Shown here: positions 53,205 through 61,566 of the stretch, piece after piece
Numbering within the stretch: the first letter of the stretch is position 1
Layout: each line of letters opens with the position of its first letter
Assembly: GCA_964397655.1 (NCBI GenBank)
Contig: CAYNKA010000007.1
Span: 127,535 to 191,534, forward strand
Source of the DNA: CAYNKA01 sp964397655
GTDB taxonomy: Bacteria; Spirochaetota; Spirochaetia; DTKZ01
Direction: 5' to 3'
DNA: 64,000 bases
Made by a program: the position numbers and the translations under genes
Notes under the pieces: generated by a model
Database searches by the model: none
What the model was told of the DNA's origin: nothing
The model's input: only the letters and a program-made list of their open reading frames with translations

Positions 53205-54434
53205 ATGAGTAATCCTTTACAGCTGTCCATCGTCAATTTCAACAAGGATGCGTACATCATTGTTGAGGGAAAACAGAAAGCCGACTACTTCTTCATCATC
53301 CGCTCCGGAAAGGTTCGGATCAGCAAGGAAGTAGAGGTCGTCGAGGAGGAGGGCGGCAACATCCTCGGTCCGGGCGACTTTTTCGGTGTAGTCTCCACGA
53401 TGTCCTCGCACAGCCACATCGAAACGGCTCAGGCGGTGACGGACGTGTCCCTCATATCGGTCCACCGGGAACAATACGGTCTGCTCATCGAAAAGAACGC
53501 GCCCGTCGCCATGAAGATCATCGAGCAGTTCAGCCGCAGGATGCGCTATCTCGACGAGGCGCTCGCGACGCTCACCAACAAAGCGACGAAGGAAGGAGAT
53601 CCGAACGTCCTTTTCGAGATCGCCGAGTATTACGTGAAGCAGAATCAGTACAACCTCGCGTACTATACGTACTATCATTACGCCAAGCTCTTCCCCAAGG
53701 GCGAGAACATGCAGAAGGCCATGGAACGGATGGCGAAGATCCAGCCCTACGCCAAGCCGGTTTTCCTGGACGGAAGCGATACGACCTTCAACCGGACGTA
53801 CCCCAAGAACACCATGATTTTCGCGGAGAGTATGCCGGGGAAGGAGCTGTACATCATCCAGAAGGGCAGCGTGAAGATATCCAAATTCGTGGGCGGTACG
53901 GAGGTGCTCCTGGCGGTCCTCAAGACCGGCGACATTTTCGGCGAAATGTCCCTCATCGAAAACAAGCCACGATCCGCTTCCGCGATAGCCTACGAAGACG
54001 CGGTCCTTCTGGCCGTGAACAAGGAAAACTTCGGCCGAATGGTATCCACTCAGCCGCAGATCATTTCGCGGCTCACCCAGCTCCTCGCGGAACGCATCTG
54101 GTTCATCTACAAACAGCTCGCGAACACCCTTCTTTCGGATCCGGTCGGCAAGATGTTCGACGCCCTCCTCATACAGCTCGAGAAGGCCCGCGTCACCATC
54201 AAGTCCGGGGAGGCCTATACCTTCGACATCGGCCCGAAGGAGCTCATCAACATGGTCGGACTTCCGATGGCAGACGGGAACAACGCACTGCGCATGTTGC
54301 TGCAGAACAACCGGATCAAGGCCATGGACAACAGGATCTACACCTCCGACACCGAGGAGATCCTGAAACAGGCCTCTTATTACCGGAAGATGCAGCGCAT
54401 CGAAAAGGCCCGGAAAGAGCAGCGCAGGTTCTAG
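53205..54434 (+). CDS. Crp/Fnr-like protein with two cyclic-nucleotide-binding domains
   Basis: This 409-aa protein has two cNMP-binding beta-roll domains. The first spans about residues 10-115 (GDFFGVVSTMSSHSH). The second spans 190-300 (TGDIFGEMSLIENKPRSASA, with the phosphate-binding-cassette-like RSASA). A C-terminal Crp-type helical region (305-400) follows. The first domain lacks the Arg of the phosphate cassette. Ligand and targets are not known. AGGA precedes the ATG. Similar proteins are typical of treponemes, so it is probably a lineage regulator. Confidence 0.85.
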   Translation: MSNPLQLSIVNFNKDAYIIVEGKQKADYFFIIRSGKVRISKEVEVVEEEGGNILGPGDFFGVVSTMSSHSHIETAQAVTDVSLISVHREQYGLLIEKNAPVAMKIIEQFSRRMRYLDEALATLTNKATKEGDPNVLFEIAEYYVKQNQYNLAYYTYYHYAKLFPKGENMQKAMERMAKIQPYAKPVFLDGSDTTFNRTYPKNTMIFAESMPGKELYIIQKGSVKISKFVGGTEVLLAVLKTGDIFGEMSLIENKPRSASAIAYEDAVLLAVNKENFGRMVSTQPQIISRLTQLLAERIWFIYKQLANTLLSDPVGKMFDALLIQLEKARVTIKSGEAYTFDIGPKELINMVGLPMADGNNALRMLLQNNRIKAMDNRIYTSDTEEILKQASYYRKMQRIEKARKEQRRF

Positions 54435-54499
54435 ACTTCAGTACTCCATAAGGCATCTCCTCTTCCCGTGGACCGGACGCGCTTCGCATGCCCGCGCGG

Positions 54500-54524
54500 C
54501 TCGGCTCGACTCGTCTCGCCTCGT
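54500..54524. repeat. Five imperfect CTCGN pentamers
   Basis: CTCGG-CTCGA-CTCGT-CTCGC-CTCGT in the region between the cNMP protein and the leader-ORF promoter. The origin may be slippage; the function is unknown. Confidence 0.5.
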
Positions 54525-54567
54525 TCCCAAACGAAAGGTTCGATGGAGCTTCGTTTTATTGAATTTA

Positions 54568-54596
54568 TTGGATTATTCATCTATAAATAAGATAAT
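54568..54596 (+). promoter_or_regulatory. Promoter of the leader ORF and NarL-type regulator
   Basis: TTGGAT and GATAAT are 17 bp apart in an AT-rich segment. The predicted start, near 54603, leaves about 12 nt before the leader ORF. Confidence 0.65.
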
Positions 54597-54614
54597 TTCG
54601 ATAATGGAGGCGGC

Positions 54615-54698
54615 ATGAAAATCTTTACGGAAGCGCGGGGACGGCAAATCAGGCCTCTCGGACGTCGAAATGAAACGAAGCCGAGCAAGAGGCTATGA
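54615..54698 (+). CDS. 27-aa basic leader peptide coupled to the response regulator
   Basis: A short ORF starts ATG AAA ATC TTT behind a strong AATGGAGGCGGC ribosome site. It encodes MKIFTEARGRQIRPLG..KRL, very rich in Arg and Lys. Its TGA overlaps the ATG of the response regulator (ATGA). The regulator itself has no well-placed Shine-Dalgarno, so its translation probably depends on ribosomes finishing this peptide. It is too short for a family assignment. The coupling is inferred from the overlap. Confidence 0.5.
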   Translation: MKIFTEARGRQIRPLGRRNETKPSKRL

Positions 54699-55384
54699 GC
54701 GATATCGCGACGGGTGAAAGATCGGTCCTCATCATCGAGGACCACTCCATGACCAGGGAAGGCATCAAGGTCGTTTTGAGTTGGGGAACGGGTTTCGCCC
54801 CGATCTTCGAGGCGGCCACTGCGAAACACGGCCTCGAAGTCATACGGACGGAGCGTCCCGCCCTCGTGATATTGGATTTGTCGTTGCCGGACAGAAACGG
54901 TCTGGAAATCATCGGTACGATCAGAAACCTGTCTCCGGAATCCCGTATTCTCGTCCTGAGCATGTACACCGAGGGGGACTACATCCGTAAAGCCCTCTCC
55001 GAAGGCGTCCACGGCTATATCGCGAAGGCCTCGCCCCCGGAGAACCTGCTGCGCGCGGTGCGGCAGGTCATGGACGGAGGCTATTATTTCGATCAGTCGA
55101 GCGTAGACGAGATCGTGCAGTTTCTTTCCAACGAACGCACGGGAAAGTCGGCCGATGAGGAAAGCGCCGCCGCCGAGCTGTCCAAGCGCGAAATGGAGAT
55201 CCTCCGCCTCGTCGTGGAAGGGTATTCCGTGAAGGAGATCGCCTTCATGCTCTCCATAAGCGCGAAGACCGTGGAAAATCATCGATACCGGCTCATGAGA
55301 AAGCTCAACGTCACCGACTCCTTCGGCCTGCTGCGGTTCGCCCTGAAGCGAGGGCTCGTCTCCATGGATGAATGGCTGAAATGA
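54695..55384 (+). CDS. NarL/LuxR-family response regulator
   Basis: A 229-aa protein with an N-terminal receiver domain (acidic pair E15-D16, phosphoacceptor D61 in VILDLSLPD) and a C-terminal LuxR-type HTH (about 160-225; LSKREMEILRLVVEGYSVKEIA). It should bind DNA on phosphorylation by a histidine kinase, possibly the hybrid kinase encoded 120 bp downstream. Its ATG overlaps the leader-peptide stop. Confidence 0.92.
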   Translation: MSDIATGERSVLIIEDHSMTREGIKVVLSWGTGFAPIFEAATAKHGLEVIRTERPALVILDLSLPDRNGLEIIGTIRNLSPESRILVLSMYTEGDYIRKALSEGVHGYIAKASPPENLLRAVRQVMDGGYYFDQSSVDEIVQFLSNERTGKSADEESAAAELSKREMEILRLVVEGYSVKEIAFMLSISAKTVENHRYRLMRKLNVTDSFGLLRFALKRGLVSMDEWLK

Positions 55385-55503
55385 GGACTGCGGACCCGGT
55401 CCTCGTTCGTTGGGAATTTCTCCCAACGGATTCGTAGAGAATTTCCTCAACTTTTTTCTTTCGAGTTTGTTTCCGAGAAGTGGTATCATGTTTTGCGAAT
55501 TCG

Positions 55504-57114
55504 ATGAGCGAACGTACCTCAAACCCCAAGGATGCGGGAAGCGGAACGCCCTCGTTGATGGGCTTTCGACTCGGTTATTCCCATATCGTCCACGAACTCA
55601 GGACCCCGCTTTCCGAGATCCGCAGTCTCGCGGAACTCGCCCAGGCTTCCCGCGACGAGGGGGATAAAAAGCGGTATCTCGACCTGCTTCTCGATTCCTC
55701 CTCCGGGCTTCTCGACCTCGTGAATCATCTGCTCGATGATCCGAGCGGCGGAATGCATCGTCCCCGCCCGGTTCCCGTCGACGTGGAGGGGCTCGTCCGG
55801 AGAACGCTCGAACCCTTGGCCCTCCTCGCCGAGCTCAAGGACCTGAGGCTGAATTGGGAATTCGAGGGACCGGATCTCCCCGCGATCCTCGCGGATCCGG
55901 TGCAGCTCGTCCAGGTGCTCAGGAACCTCGTTTCCAATGCGCTGAAATACACCGAACGCGGCGAGATTCTCGTCCTCGTCTCGGCGCGCGAGGACGGACG
56001 AGGCGGGCTCCGTCTCCGCTTCCTCGTGAAGGACACGGGCATAGGAATCGCCCCTGAAAACAGAAAGGATCTCTTCATGCCCTTCCGCAGGCTGCCCTGG
56101 CAGGATGATTCCTCGCGCCGGCCCGAAGGATCGGGACTCGGCCTTTCGCTCGTGAAACATCTCGTGGAAGGCATGAAGGGAAGCCTGGATCTGGACAGCA
56201 TCCCGGGGCAGGGAAGCGTCTTTCGGGTGGACCTTCCTGTCGAGCCCGCCGCGGGCGAATCCGGGAGGCAGTCAGGGAACGGCGGACGTCGCGGGTCCGA
56301 CCGGCGGAAGGAAGACGGACGAAGGCCGAGAATCCTCATCGCCGAGGACAATTCGATCAACCTCGTCCATCTGAGTTATTTTCTCGAATCCCGGGGCGGT
56401 TATGAAATTTTCACGGCGAGAGACGGGAAGGACGCCCTTTCGGTCCTTCGGGACCGCCGTATCGATCTCGTTCTCATGGACCTCAACATGCCGGTCGTCA
56501 ACGGCCTCGAAGCCGCGAAGGCGATACGAAGCGGTGACATAAGTCCGTCTTCGCGAAACGTCCCGATCATCGCGCTCACGGCCCACGTGTCTCCGGCGGA
56601 CCGGAACGTACTTTCGGCAGCCGGCTTCAACGGAATCGCAGTGAAGCCCGTCAGCGTCGACCGGCTCATCGGACAGATCGAACGGTCCCTGCTCGACGCC
56701 CCCTCCCCGGACTGCGGCTCGGCGGACCTTTCCGGGGAAGACGAGGCTCGGGTCGACGTCACCTTCGACGCGGTCGAATTCTGCGAGAAATACCGAGGGG
56801 CGGACAGGATCGCGGCGCAGGTGCTCGCGATTTTCGCCGTCGAAGCCCCGCTGAGAATCGACAGCCTGAAGCGGGCCCTGTCCGCCGGCGACGAGGACGG
56901 GGTGAGGAAGGCGGCGCATTCGCTCGCGAACATCTGCGGCACGGTGTGCGCGAAAAGGGGGACCCGCCTGGCGAGAGAAACGGAGAGCGCCTCCGTGGCC
57001 GGGGATCACGGTACGCTCGCTTTTCTCGCGGAGGAACTGGCCGAGGAAATCGTCCGGGTTTCGGACAGGCTGGACAGACTGAAGTCGGAGGACGGGAACG
57101 GCATCAGGGAATGA
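55504..57114 (+). CDS. Soluble hybrid histidine kinase (HisKA-HATPase-REC-HPt)
   Basis: Counting from ATG 55504 it is 536 aa. The phospho-accepting His is H30 in HIVHELRTPLSE, followed by a HATPase domain (NALKYTERGE; DTGIGI; GSGLGLSLVKHLVEG). A receiver follows (LVLMDLNMPVVNG), then an HPt domain (about 430-530; KAAHSLANICGT). There is no membrane or sensory domain, so the input comes from partner proteins. A GTG at 55480 in frame is an alternative start; neither has a good ribosome site. It is convergent with the FTR gene, overlapping by 11 bp. Confidence 0.9.
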   Translation: MSERTSNPKDAGSGTPSLMGFRLGYSHIVHELRTPLSEIRSLAELAQASRDEGDKKRYLDLLLDSSSGLLDLVNHLLDDPSGGMHRPRPVPVDVEGLVRRTLEPLALLAELKDLRLNWEFEGPDLPAILADPVQLVQVLRNLVSNALKYTERGEILVLVSAREDGRGGLRLRFLVKDTGIGIAPENRKDLFMPFRRLPWQDDSSRRPEGSGLGLSLVKHLVEGMKGSLDLDSIPGQGSVFRVDLPVEPAAGESGRQSGNGGRRGSDRRKEDGRRPRILIAEDNSINLVHLSYFLESRGGYEIFTARDGKDALSVLRDRRIDLVLMDLNMPVVNGLEAAKAIRSGDISPSSRNVPIIALTAHVSPADRNVLSAAGFNGIAVKPVSVDRLIGQIERSLLDAPSPDCGSADLSGEDEARVDVTFDAVEFCEKYRGADRIAAQVLAIFAVEAPLRIDSLKRALSAGDEDGVRKAAHSLANICGTVCAKRGTRLARETESASVAGDHGTLAFLAEELAEEIVRVSDRLDRLKSEDGNGIRE

Positions 57115-57445
57115 GGGATTCGGGCCGCCGCTCGGGTATCGGCACGGGCTCCTTTCCCGAGGCGAAGAATTCCTCGGTGAGATAGAGCCCGCAGTAGCAA
57201 TGCCCGAATTCCTCCTGGTCCGGTCCGCAATAGACGCAGGGACAGATCACGTCCTTGTCGCCTTCCCGGCTCCCGGCCGAGTCGCGGCAGGGGCAGAGGA
57301 AATAGCCGTATCGGTTGAAATTCGCGGCGAGGCCTTCGGCCAGCGTTCTGCGGAAATCTTCGTCGCGGACCGGTTTCCAGCCGTGGTGTTTCGCCGCCAT
57401 ATCGATGAATCGCAAAGCGTCTTCGACGGTTTTCGTTCGAACCAT
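57104..57445 (-). CDS. Ferredoxin-thioredoxin reductase catalytic-like subunit
   Basis: The 113-aa protein has the three cysteine pairs of the FTR catalytic chain: CPC (about residue 51), CPC plus C (near 68-72), and CYC (about 82-84), with the GYFLCPCRDS context. In the family these hold a [4Fe-4S] cluster next to a redox-active disulfide, passing single electrons from ferredoxin to thioredoxin-like proteins. It lies 9 bp after a glutaredoxin-like gene, so that protein is its probable electron acceptor. Confidence 0.88.
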   Translation of the reverse strand: MVRTKTVEDALRFIDMAAKHHGWKPVRDEDFRRTLAEGLAANFNRYGYFLCPCRDSAGSREGDKDVICPCVYCGPDQEEFGHCYCGLYLTEEFFASGKEPVPIPERRPESLIP

Positions 57446-57454
57446 GCCGCGTCC

Positions 57455-57757
57455 TTATTTGAAGAATTCGGCCCACTTGTCCTGTTCGAAGCCGGCCAAG
57501 GCCTCCTTCCCGTCCACTACGAGGAAGGGAAAGAGCATCGTCTTCTTGTATTTGTCCCGGAGCTCGTTCTTGAGCTCGGTCTTGAGTTCGAGCGGAAGCA
57601 GGTCGATGTAAACGTACCGGAACGCCGTGTTCTTGTCCTGCAGGAACGACAAGGCCCGTTTGCAGAAGCCGCAGGTGGAAAGGGCGTAGACCGTGAAGTC
57701 GTGACCGAAATCCTTGCCTTCCTGCATCGTGAACTGGATCTTTTCTTCGGCGGACAT
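57455..57757 (-). CDS. Glutaredoxin-like protein
   Basis: This 100-aa protein has the thioredoxin fold with the active site CGFC (STCGFCKRALSFLQ) and the LFPFLVVDGKEAL cis-Pro region. The ATG at 57757 follows GAGGAGTTCGC. The stop is 9 bp before the FTR gene. A short electron chain from ferredoxin through FTR to this redoxin is inferred, and it could also serve other redoxin-dependent enzymes. Confidence 0.88.
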   Translation of the reverse strand: MSAEEKIQFTMQEGKDFGHDFTVYALSTCGFCKRALSFLQDKNTAFRYVYIDLLPLELKTELKNELRDKYKKTMLFPFLVVDGKEALAGFEQDKWAEFFK

Positions 57758-57831
57758 GCGAACTCCTCTCATGGGAACGTGGATGCGTGCCTCAAAGATA
57801 ACAAGAGATTCCGGCTTTTTCAACAGAACGA

Positions 57832-58425
57832 TCAGGGTCTTCGGCTTCGCACGACGACATTCCCGAAGCCGAGTTCCAAGAGCCGTTTCTTGGTCTCCTC
57901 GATCCCGGCGACGGGCAGGTTTTCCAGAAGCACCCGTGTGAGGCCGTTCGAGCCGGTTTCCAGGGAGGGGGAGAAGCCGGCGTCCGCGAGCCGCTTTTTC
58001 TGACGGATGGCGTTGTCCTGGTTCGAGTAGGAGGCGATCTGGAGCGTCGTGAAGGGTTCTTCCTTCTCCAAATGAAGGACATCGAGCCTCACCTTCGCCA
58101 CGCCGGCGTTCGTGAGTCCGATGGCGTCGGCTGCCGCCCGCGAAAGATCGATGATCCGGTCCTCCACGAAGGGGCCGCGGTCGTTGATCCTCACGATGAC
58201 GGACTTCTCGTTCTCCAGATTCGTGACCTGGACGCGGCTTCCGAAGGGAAGGGTCTTGTGGGCTGCCGTGAGCAGGTTGGTGTCGAAGATTTCTCCGTTC
58301 GCCGTTGTCCTGCCGTGGAACTTTCCCGCGTACCAGGAGGCGAAGCCTTCCTCCCGGAATGTCTCGGCCGCCGAGACGACGGAGGAAACGAGGAGAACTG
58401 CGCAGAAGAGGGCGCTCCCTTTCAT
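57832..58425 (-). CDS. rlpA: RlpA-like septal lytic transglycosylase with SPOR domain
   Basis: A 197-aa exported protein with a signal peptide (ALFCAVLLVSSVVSAAE). A double-psi beta-barrel follows (about 25-115; GFASWYAGKFHGRTTANGE..LTAAHKTLPFGSRVQVTN..VRINDRGPF), then a C-terminal SPOR region (130-195). RlpA cleaves glycan strands lacking stem peptides at division sites, with SPOR binding the septal peptidoglycan. No lipobox Cys is present. The start at 58425 has GGGG close upstream. Confidence 0.9.
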   Translation of the reverse strand: MKGSALFCAVLLVSSVVSAAETFREEGFASWYAGKFHGRTTANGEIFDTNLLTAAHKTLPFGSRVQVTNLENEKSVIVRINDRGPFVEDRIIDLSRAAADAIGLTNAGVAKVRLDVLHLEKEEPFTTLQIASYSNQDNAIRQKKRLADAGFSPSLETGSNGLTRVLLENLPVAGIEETKKRLLELGFGNVVVRSRRP

Positions 58426-58584
58426 ATCCCCAAGTATCGGCCGTTCCTCCGCCGAGCTTGAGATGCGGGGGGGATTCGCCGCGTACGGGCCCGGCTCCGC
58501 GCTGCAGGCCTTCGAAATTCTGATCGTCCGATGCAATTTGGTGAAAACGGTGTATACTTGGTTAGGAATGGAAAGGAGAGGCTC

Positions 58585-59754
58585 GTGCTGCAGGGAAAAT
58601 CCGTTCTTCTGGTCGACGACGAGGAAAGCATCCTCAGGGCCCTGAAACGTGAACTCCACGGCTGGTCGAAGAACTGCGGTATGGAGTTTCTCACCGCCTC
58701 CTCAGCCGAGGAAGCACTCGGAGTCATCGACGAAAATGCGGATTCGATCGCCCTCATCGTCTCCGACCTCAGAATGCCGGGGCAGAAGGGGAGCGAGCTG
58801 CTGCTCAAGCTGAAGGACAGTAATCCCGACATCCCCGCGATCCTCCTCACCGGCTATACCGAAACGCAGGAGATGATGAAGGTCATCAAGGCCGGCGCCT
58901 TTTCCTACATCCTGAAGCCTTGGGACCACGATCTCCTCGTCTCGGAGATCGAGAAGGCGCTCCGGGTTTATCTGCTCCGGAAGGAGAACCGGGAGTACCT
59001 GTCCATGCTCAAGAAGCAGCTCTCCTGGGCCGGCGAACTCCAGCGTCTCATGTTCCGGCTCGACCTGCCGCCATCGAAAAAGGTTTCGTTCTCCGTCGTG
59101 TACCGCCCCGTCGTCTCGCTCCACTGCGGAGGGGACTATTACGACGTCATCCACCTCGGGGCGGAGAGGTATCTGATCCTCATCGGCGACGTCGCGGGCC
59201 ACGGCATCGGAGCGGCCTTCTTCGTGGCCATCCTCAAGTCGATCATCTTCAACGAATACGTCCGCCTGCGCGTGGGCGGGAATCTGTCCCCCGCGGATTT
59301 TCTCGGGTGGCTTTCCCGCAGGATGTTCCCCCTCCTTCAGGATACCAAGGGGATGATTTTCAGCTTCTTCGCCGCGGTCCTCGACGCGGACGGAGGATCC
59401 CTCCGTTATTCCAACGCTGGGCACGAGCCGGCCTACCTGATCCGGGGGACGGAAGTCCGCAGGCTGCACGTGGCGGGCGCCGGCATCGGCTTCGTCGAGG
59501 AGCAGCCGTTCGCGGAGGAAGTGGTGGCGATCGAGAAGGACGACGTGATGGTCTTCTTCACGGACGGCCTGATCGAGACCGCCGAGGGACGGGAAAGGCT
59601 TCCGGAAGATGTCCTGACCGACCTCATCCTTTCGGAGTGCTCGGGGGGGAAGACGGGCGAGAGCCTTCTCGAAGAGGCGAAACGCAGGCTCTCGATCAGG
59701 GAATTCATGGACGACGTGACCGTCCTGACGGTGAAAACGGGATCCGGGGCATGA
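58585..59754 (+). CDS. Response regulator fused to a PP2C/SpoIIE serine phosphatase (RsbU-like)
   Basis: Counting from the GTG at 58585 (GGAAAGGAGAGGCTC ahead) it is 389 aa. The receiver domain has D10-D12 and phosphoacceptor D61 in IVSDLRMPG. After a coiled linker (about 125-170) comes a SpoIIE-type PP2C phosphatase (GGDYYDVI; LIGDVAGHGIGAAFF; FFTDGLIE; DDVTVL). It would dephosphorylate the STAS protein encoded next, on signal from the histidine kinase of the same operon. The stop overlaps the STAS start (ATGA). Confidence 0.93.
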   Translation: MLQGKSVLLVDDEESILRALKRELHGWSKNCGMEFLTASSAEEALGVIDENADSIALIVSDLRMPGQKGSELLLKLKDSNPDIPAILLTGYTETQEMMKVIKAGAFSYILKPWDHDLLVSEIEKALRVYLLRKENREYLSMLKKQLSWAGELQRLMFRLDLPPSKKVSFSVVYRPVVSLHCGGDYYDVIHLGAERYLILIGDVAGHGIGAAFFVAILKSIIFNEYVRLRVGGNLSPADFLGWLSRRMFPLLQDTKGMIFSFFAAVLDADGGSLRYSNAGHEPAYLIRGTEVRRLHVAGAGIGFVEEQPFAEEVVAIEKDDVMVFFTDGLIETAEGRERLPEDVLTDLILSECSGGKTGESLLEEAKRRLSIREFMDDVTVLTVKTGSGA

Positions 59755-60143
59755 AAGAGAAAATCGGTACGATCGTCGCCGCCTTCAACGATCGACATGA
59801 CAACCTCGGCGTGAAGGTTGAATTTTCCGACGAGATCGGGAACGCTTTCCGCCAGACGATCGTCGTGAAGGTGGAGGGGAGTCTCGACACGGACAATTCG
59901 CAGGCCTTCTACTGCTTCGCCTGCGACGTCGTCGAGGCCTCGGCTTTTTTTTCGGAAATCAAGTTCGATCTCGCGGGCCTGGAATACGTATCCACGACGG
60001 GAATCGGTTCCCTCGTGAGCGTCTTCTCTTTCGCCAGGCAGGAGGACGTGGAAATTTCGATCGTCAACATGAACGGCAAGATCCGGTCGCTCATCGATGC
60101 CCTCGGCCTGACTCCGTTCATCAAGGTGATGGGTGCCGCATGA
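59751..60143 (+). CDS. STAS-domain anti-sigma factor antagonist-like protein
   Basis: This 130-aa protein has the STAS pattern FDLAGLEYVSTTGIGSLVSVFSFA, in which Ser81/Thr82 occupy the phosphorylation site of SpoIIAA/RsbV. It is coupled (ATGA) to the PP2C phosphatase upstream and to the PAS kinase downstream. No cognate RsbW-like Ser/Thr kinase or sigma factor lies in the operon. Confidence 0.88.
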   Translation: MKEKIGTIVAAFNDRHDNLGVKVEFSDEIGNAFRQTIVVKVEGSLDTDNSQAFYCFACDVVEASAFFSEIKFDLAGLEYVSTTGIGSLVSVFSFARQEDVEISIVNMNGKIRSLIDALGLTPFIKVMGAA

Positions 60144-61507
60144 AGTCGGATTCCAGAATGGAATGGCTGCCTTTCCGGAACAAATCCGGGAAATCCAAGG
60201 CTGATCCGCAGGATTCGAGCTCGAAGAGCCTGAACGAGGCGCTGCTCAGCGAAATCGAGGAGCGAAGAAAGGCCGAAGCGAGATGCCGGTATCTCTTCGA
60301 AGACTCGAAGGACATGGTTTTCTCGACCGACGCCGAAGGCAGGATCGTGGACATCAACAAGGCGGGGGTTGAGCTTCTCTCCTACGCATCCAAGTACGAC
60401 ATCATCGGAACGAACATCAAGGATTACTATTACATACCCGAGGACAGGGATTACTTCTACAAGACGATAACCAAGAAGGGTTACATCAAGGACTTCGAGG
60501 TCGTCCTGCGGAGGCGCAACGGCGAGAAGGTGTTCGGGATAGAATCAGCCGTGGTGATCCGGGACAAAACCGGGGGCGTCGCCGAGTACCAGGGGATCAT
60601 CAAGGACATCACAAACAGGATCATGACCGAACGCGTCCTCGCGAAGACGAATTTCGAGTTCGCCGAGGCCAACAAGAAGCTCAAGGAGGCGCAGCTGCAG
60701 CTCATCCAACGCGAGCGGCTTGCCTCGATCGGCCACCTCGCCGCGGGCACGGCCCACGAGATCAACAATCCGCTCGGTTTCGTGAAAAGCAACTTCAAGA
60801 CCGTCGAGTCGTATTTCGACGCTCTGCTCGGCTATCTGGCCTTCCTCGAAAAGACCGTCCCCGCGGACGACGCGCGGAGGGAGGAAATCCTGCGCGAACG
60901 GACCAGGCTCGACATCGAGCGCATCCTCGAAGACTACCGCGGGCTTCTCGACGAATCCCGCGACGGGATCGAGAGGATCATCACGATCGTTCAAAACCTG
61001 AAGAACTTCTCGCGGGTCGATCAGCAGGAGGCCTTCCATCCCTTCGACCTCAACAAGGCTGTCGAGGCCGCGATCGTCATAGCCCGGAACGAGCTCAAGT
61101 ACGTCGTCAAGGTGGAACTCAGGCTCGGCGACATTCCGAATCCGGTCTGCATCGGATACGAGATCAACCAGGTCCTGCTGAACCTCATCCTGAACGCCGC
61201 CCAGGCCGTGAAGTCCCAGGGAAGGAAGGAACTCGGCCGTCTCGTCGTCTCGACTCGCCTCGCGGGGGACTGTGCGGAGTGCGAGATCTCGGACGACGGT
61301 CCCGGAATCCCGGACACCATCGGCGACAAGATATTCGAGCCCTTCTTCACCACGAAGGACTCCGGAACCGGTCTCGGCCTCGGCATCTCCTACGACATCG
61401 TGGTCAAGAACCACGGAGGACGGCTTTTCTATCGGAACCGGACCGAAGGCGGGGCAAGTTTCTTCGTACAAATCCCGCTGAAACCGGCGAATGTCCGGAA
61501 CGACTGA
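60140..61507 (+). CDS. PAS-domain histidine kinase
   Basis: A 455-aa soluble kinase. A short coiled region is followed by a PAS domain (about 45-165; YLFEDSKDMVFSTDAEGRIVDIN), a HisKA-like dimerisation domain with HLAAGTAHEINNPLGFVKSN (phosphoacceptor His about 210) and a HATPase domain (NLILNAAQAV; SDDGPGIPD; TKDSGTGLGLGIS). It has no membrane helix. It is the likely donor to the receiver of the PP2C protein. The start overlaps the STAS stop. Confidence 0.93.
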   Translation: MKSDSRMEWLPFRNKSGKSKADPQDSSSKSLNEALLSEIEERRKAEARCRYLFEDSKDMVFSTDAEGRIVDINKAGVELLSYASKYDIIGTNIKDYYYIPEDRDYFYKTITKKGYIKDFEVVLRRRNGEKVFGIESAVVIRDKTGGVAEYQGIIKDITNRIMTERVLAKTNFEFAEANKKLKEAQLQLIQRERLASIGHLAAGTAHEINNPLGFVKSNFKTVESYFDALLGYLAFLEKTVPADDARREEILRERTRLDIERILEDYRGLLDESRDGIERIITIVQNLKNFSRVDQQEAFHPFDLNKAVEAAIVIARNELKYVVKVELRLGDIPNPVCIGYEINQVLLNLILNAAQAVKSQGRKELGRLVVSTRLAGDCAECEISDDGPGIPDTIGDKIFEPFFTTKDSGTGLGLGISYDIVVKNHGGRLFYRNRTEGGASFFVQIPLKPANVRND

Positions 61508-61566
61508 AAGGATCAGCCTCTTCCGGCTCCCTTGCGCGCCTCTTCGATTTCGGATACCCTCCGGCC

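Noticed and set aside
53111..53212. 33-codon ORF (MKNRPVDRLR...) with a GGGAGGGG site, overlapping the start of the cNMP-binding gene
   Set aside because: The -35/-10 of the cNMP gene lies inside it, so the transcript of that gene would begin within the ORF. It could only be made from an upstream transcript; not enough support.
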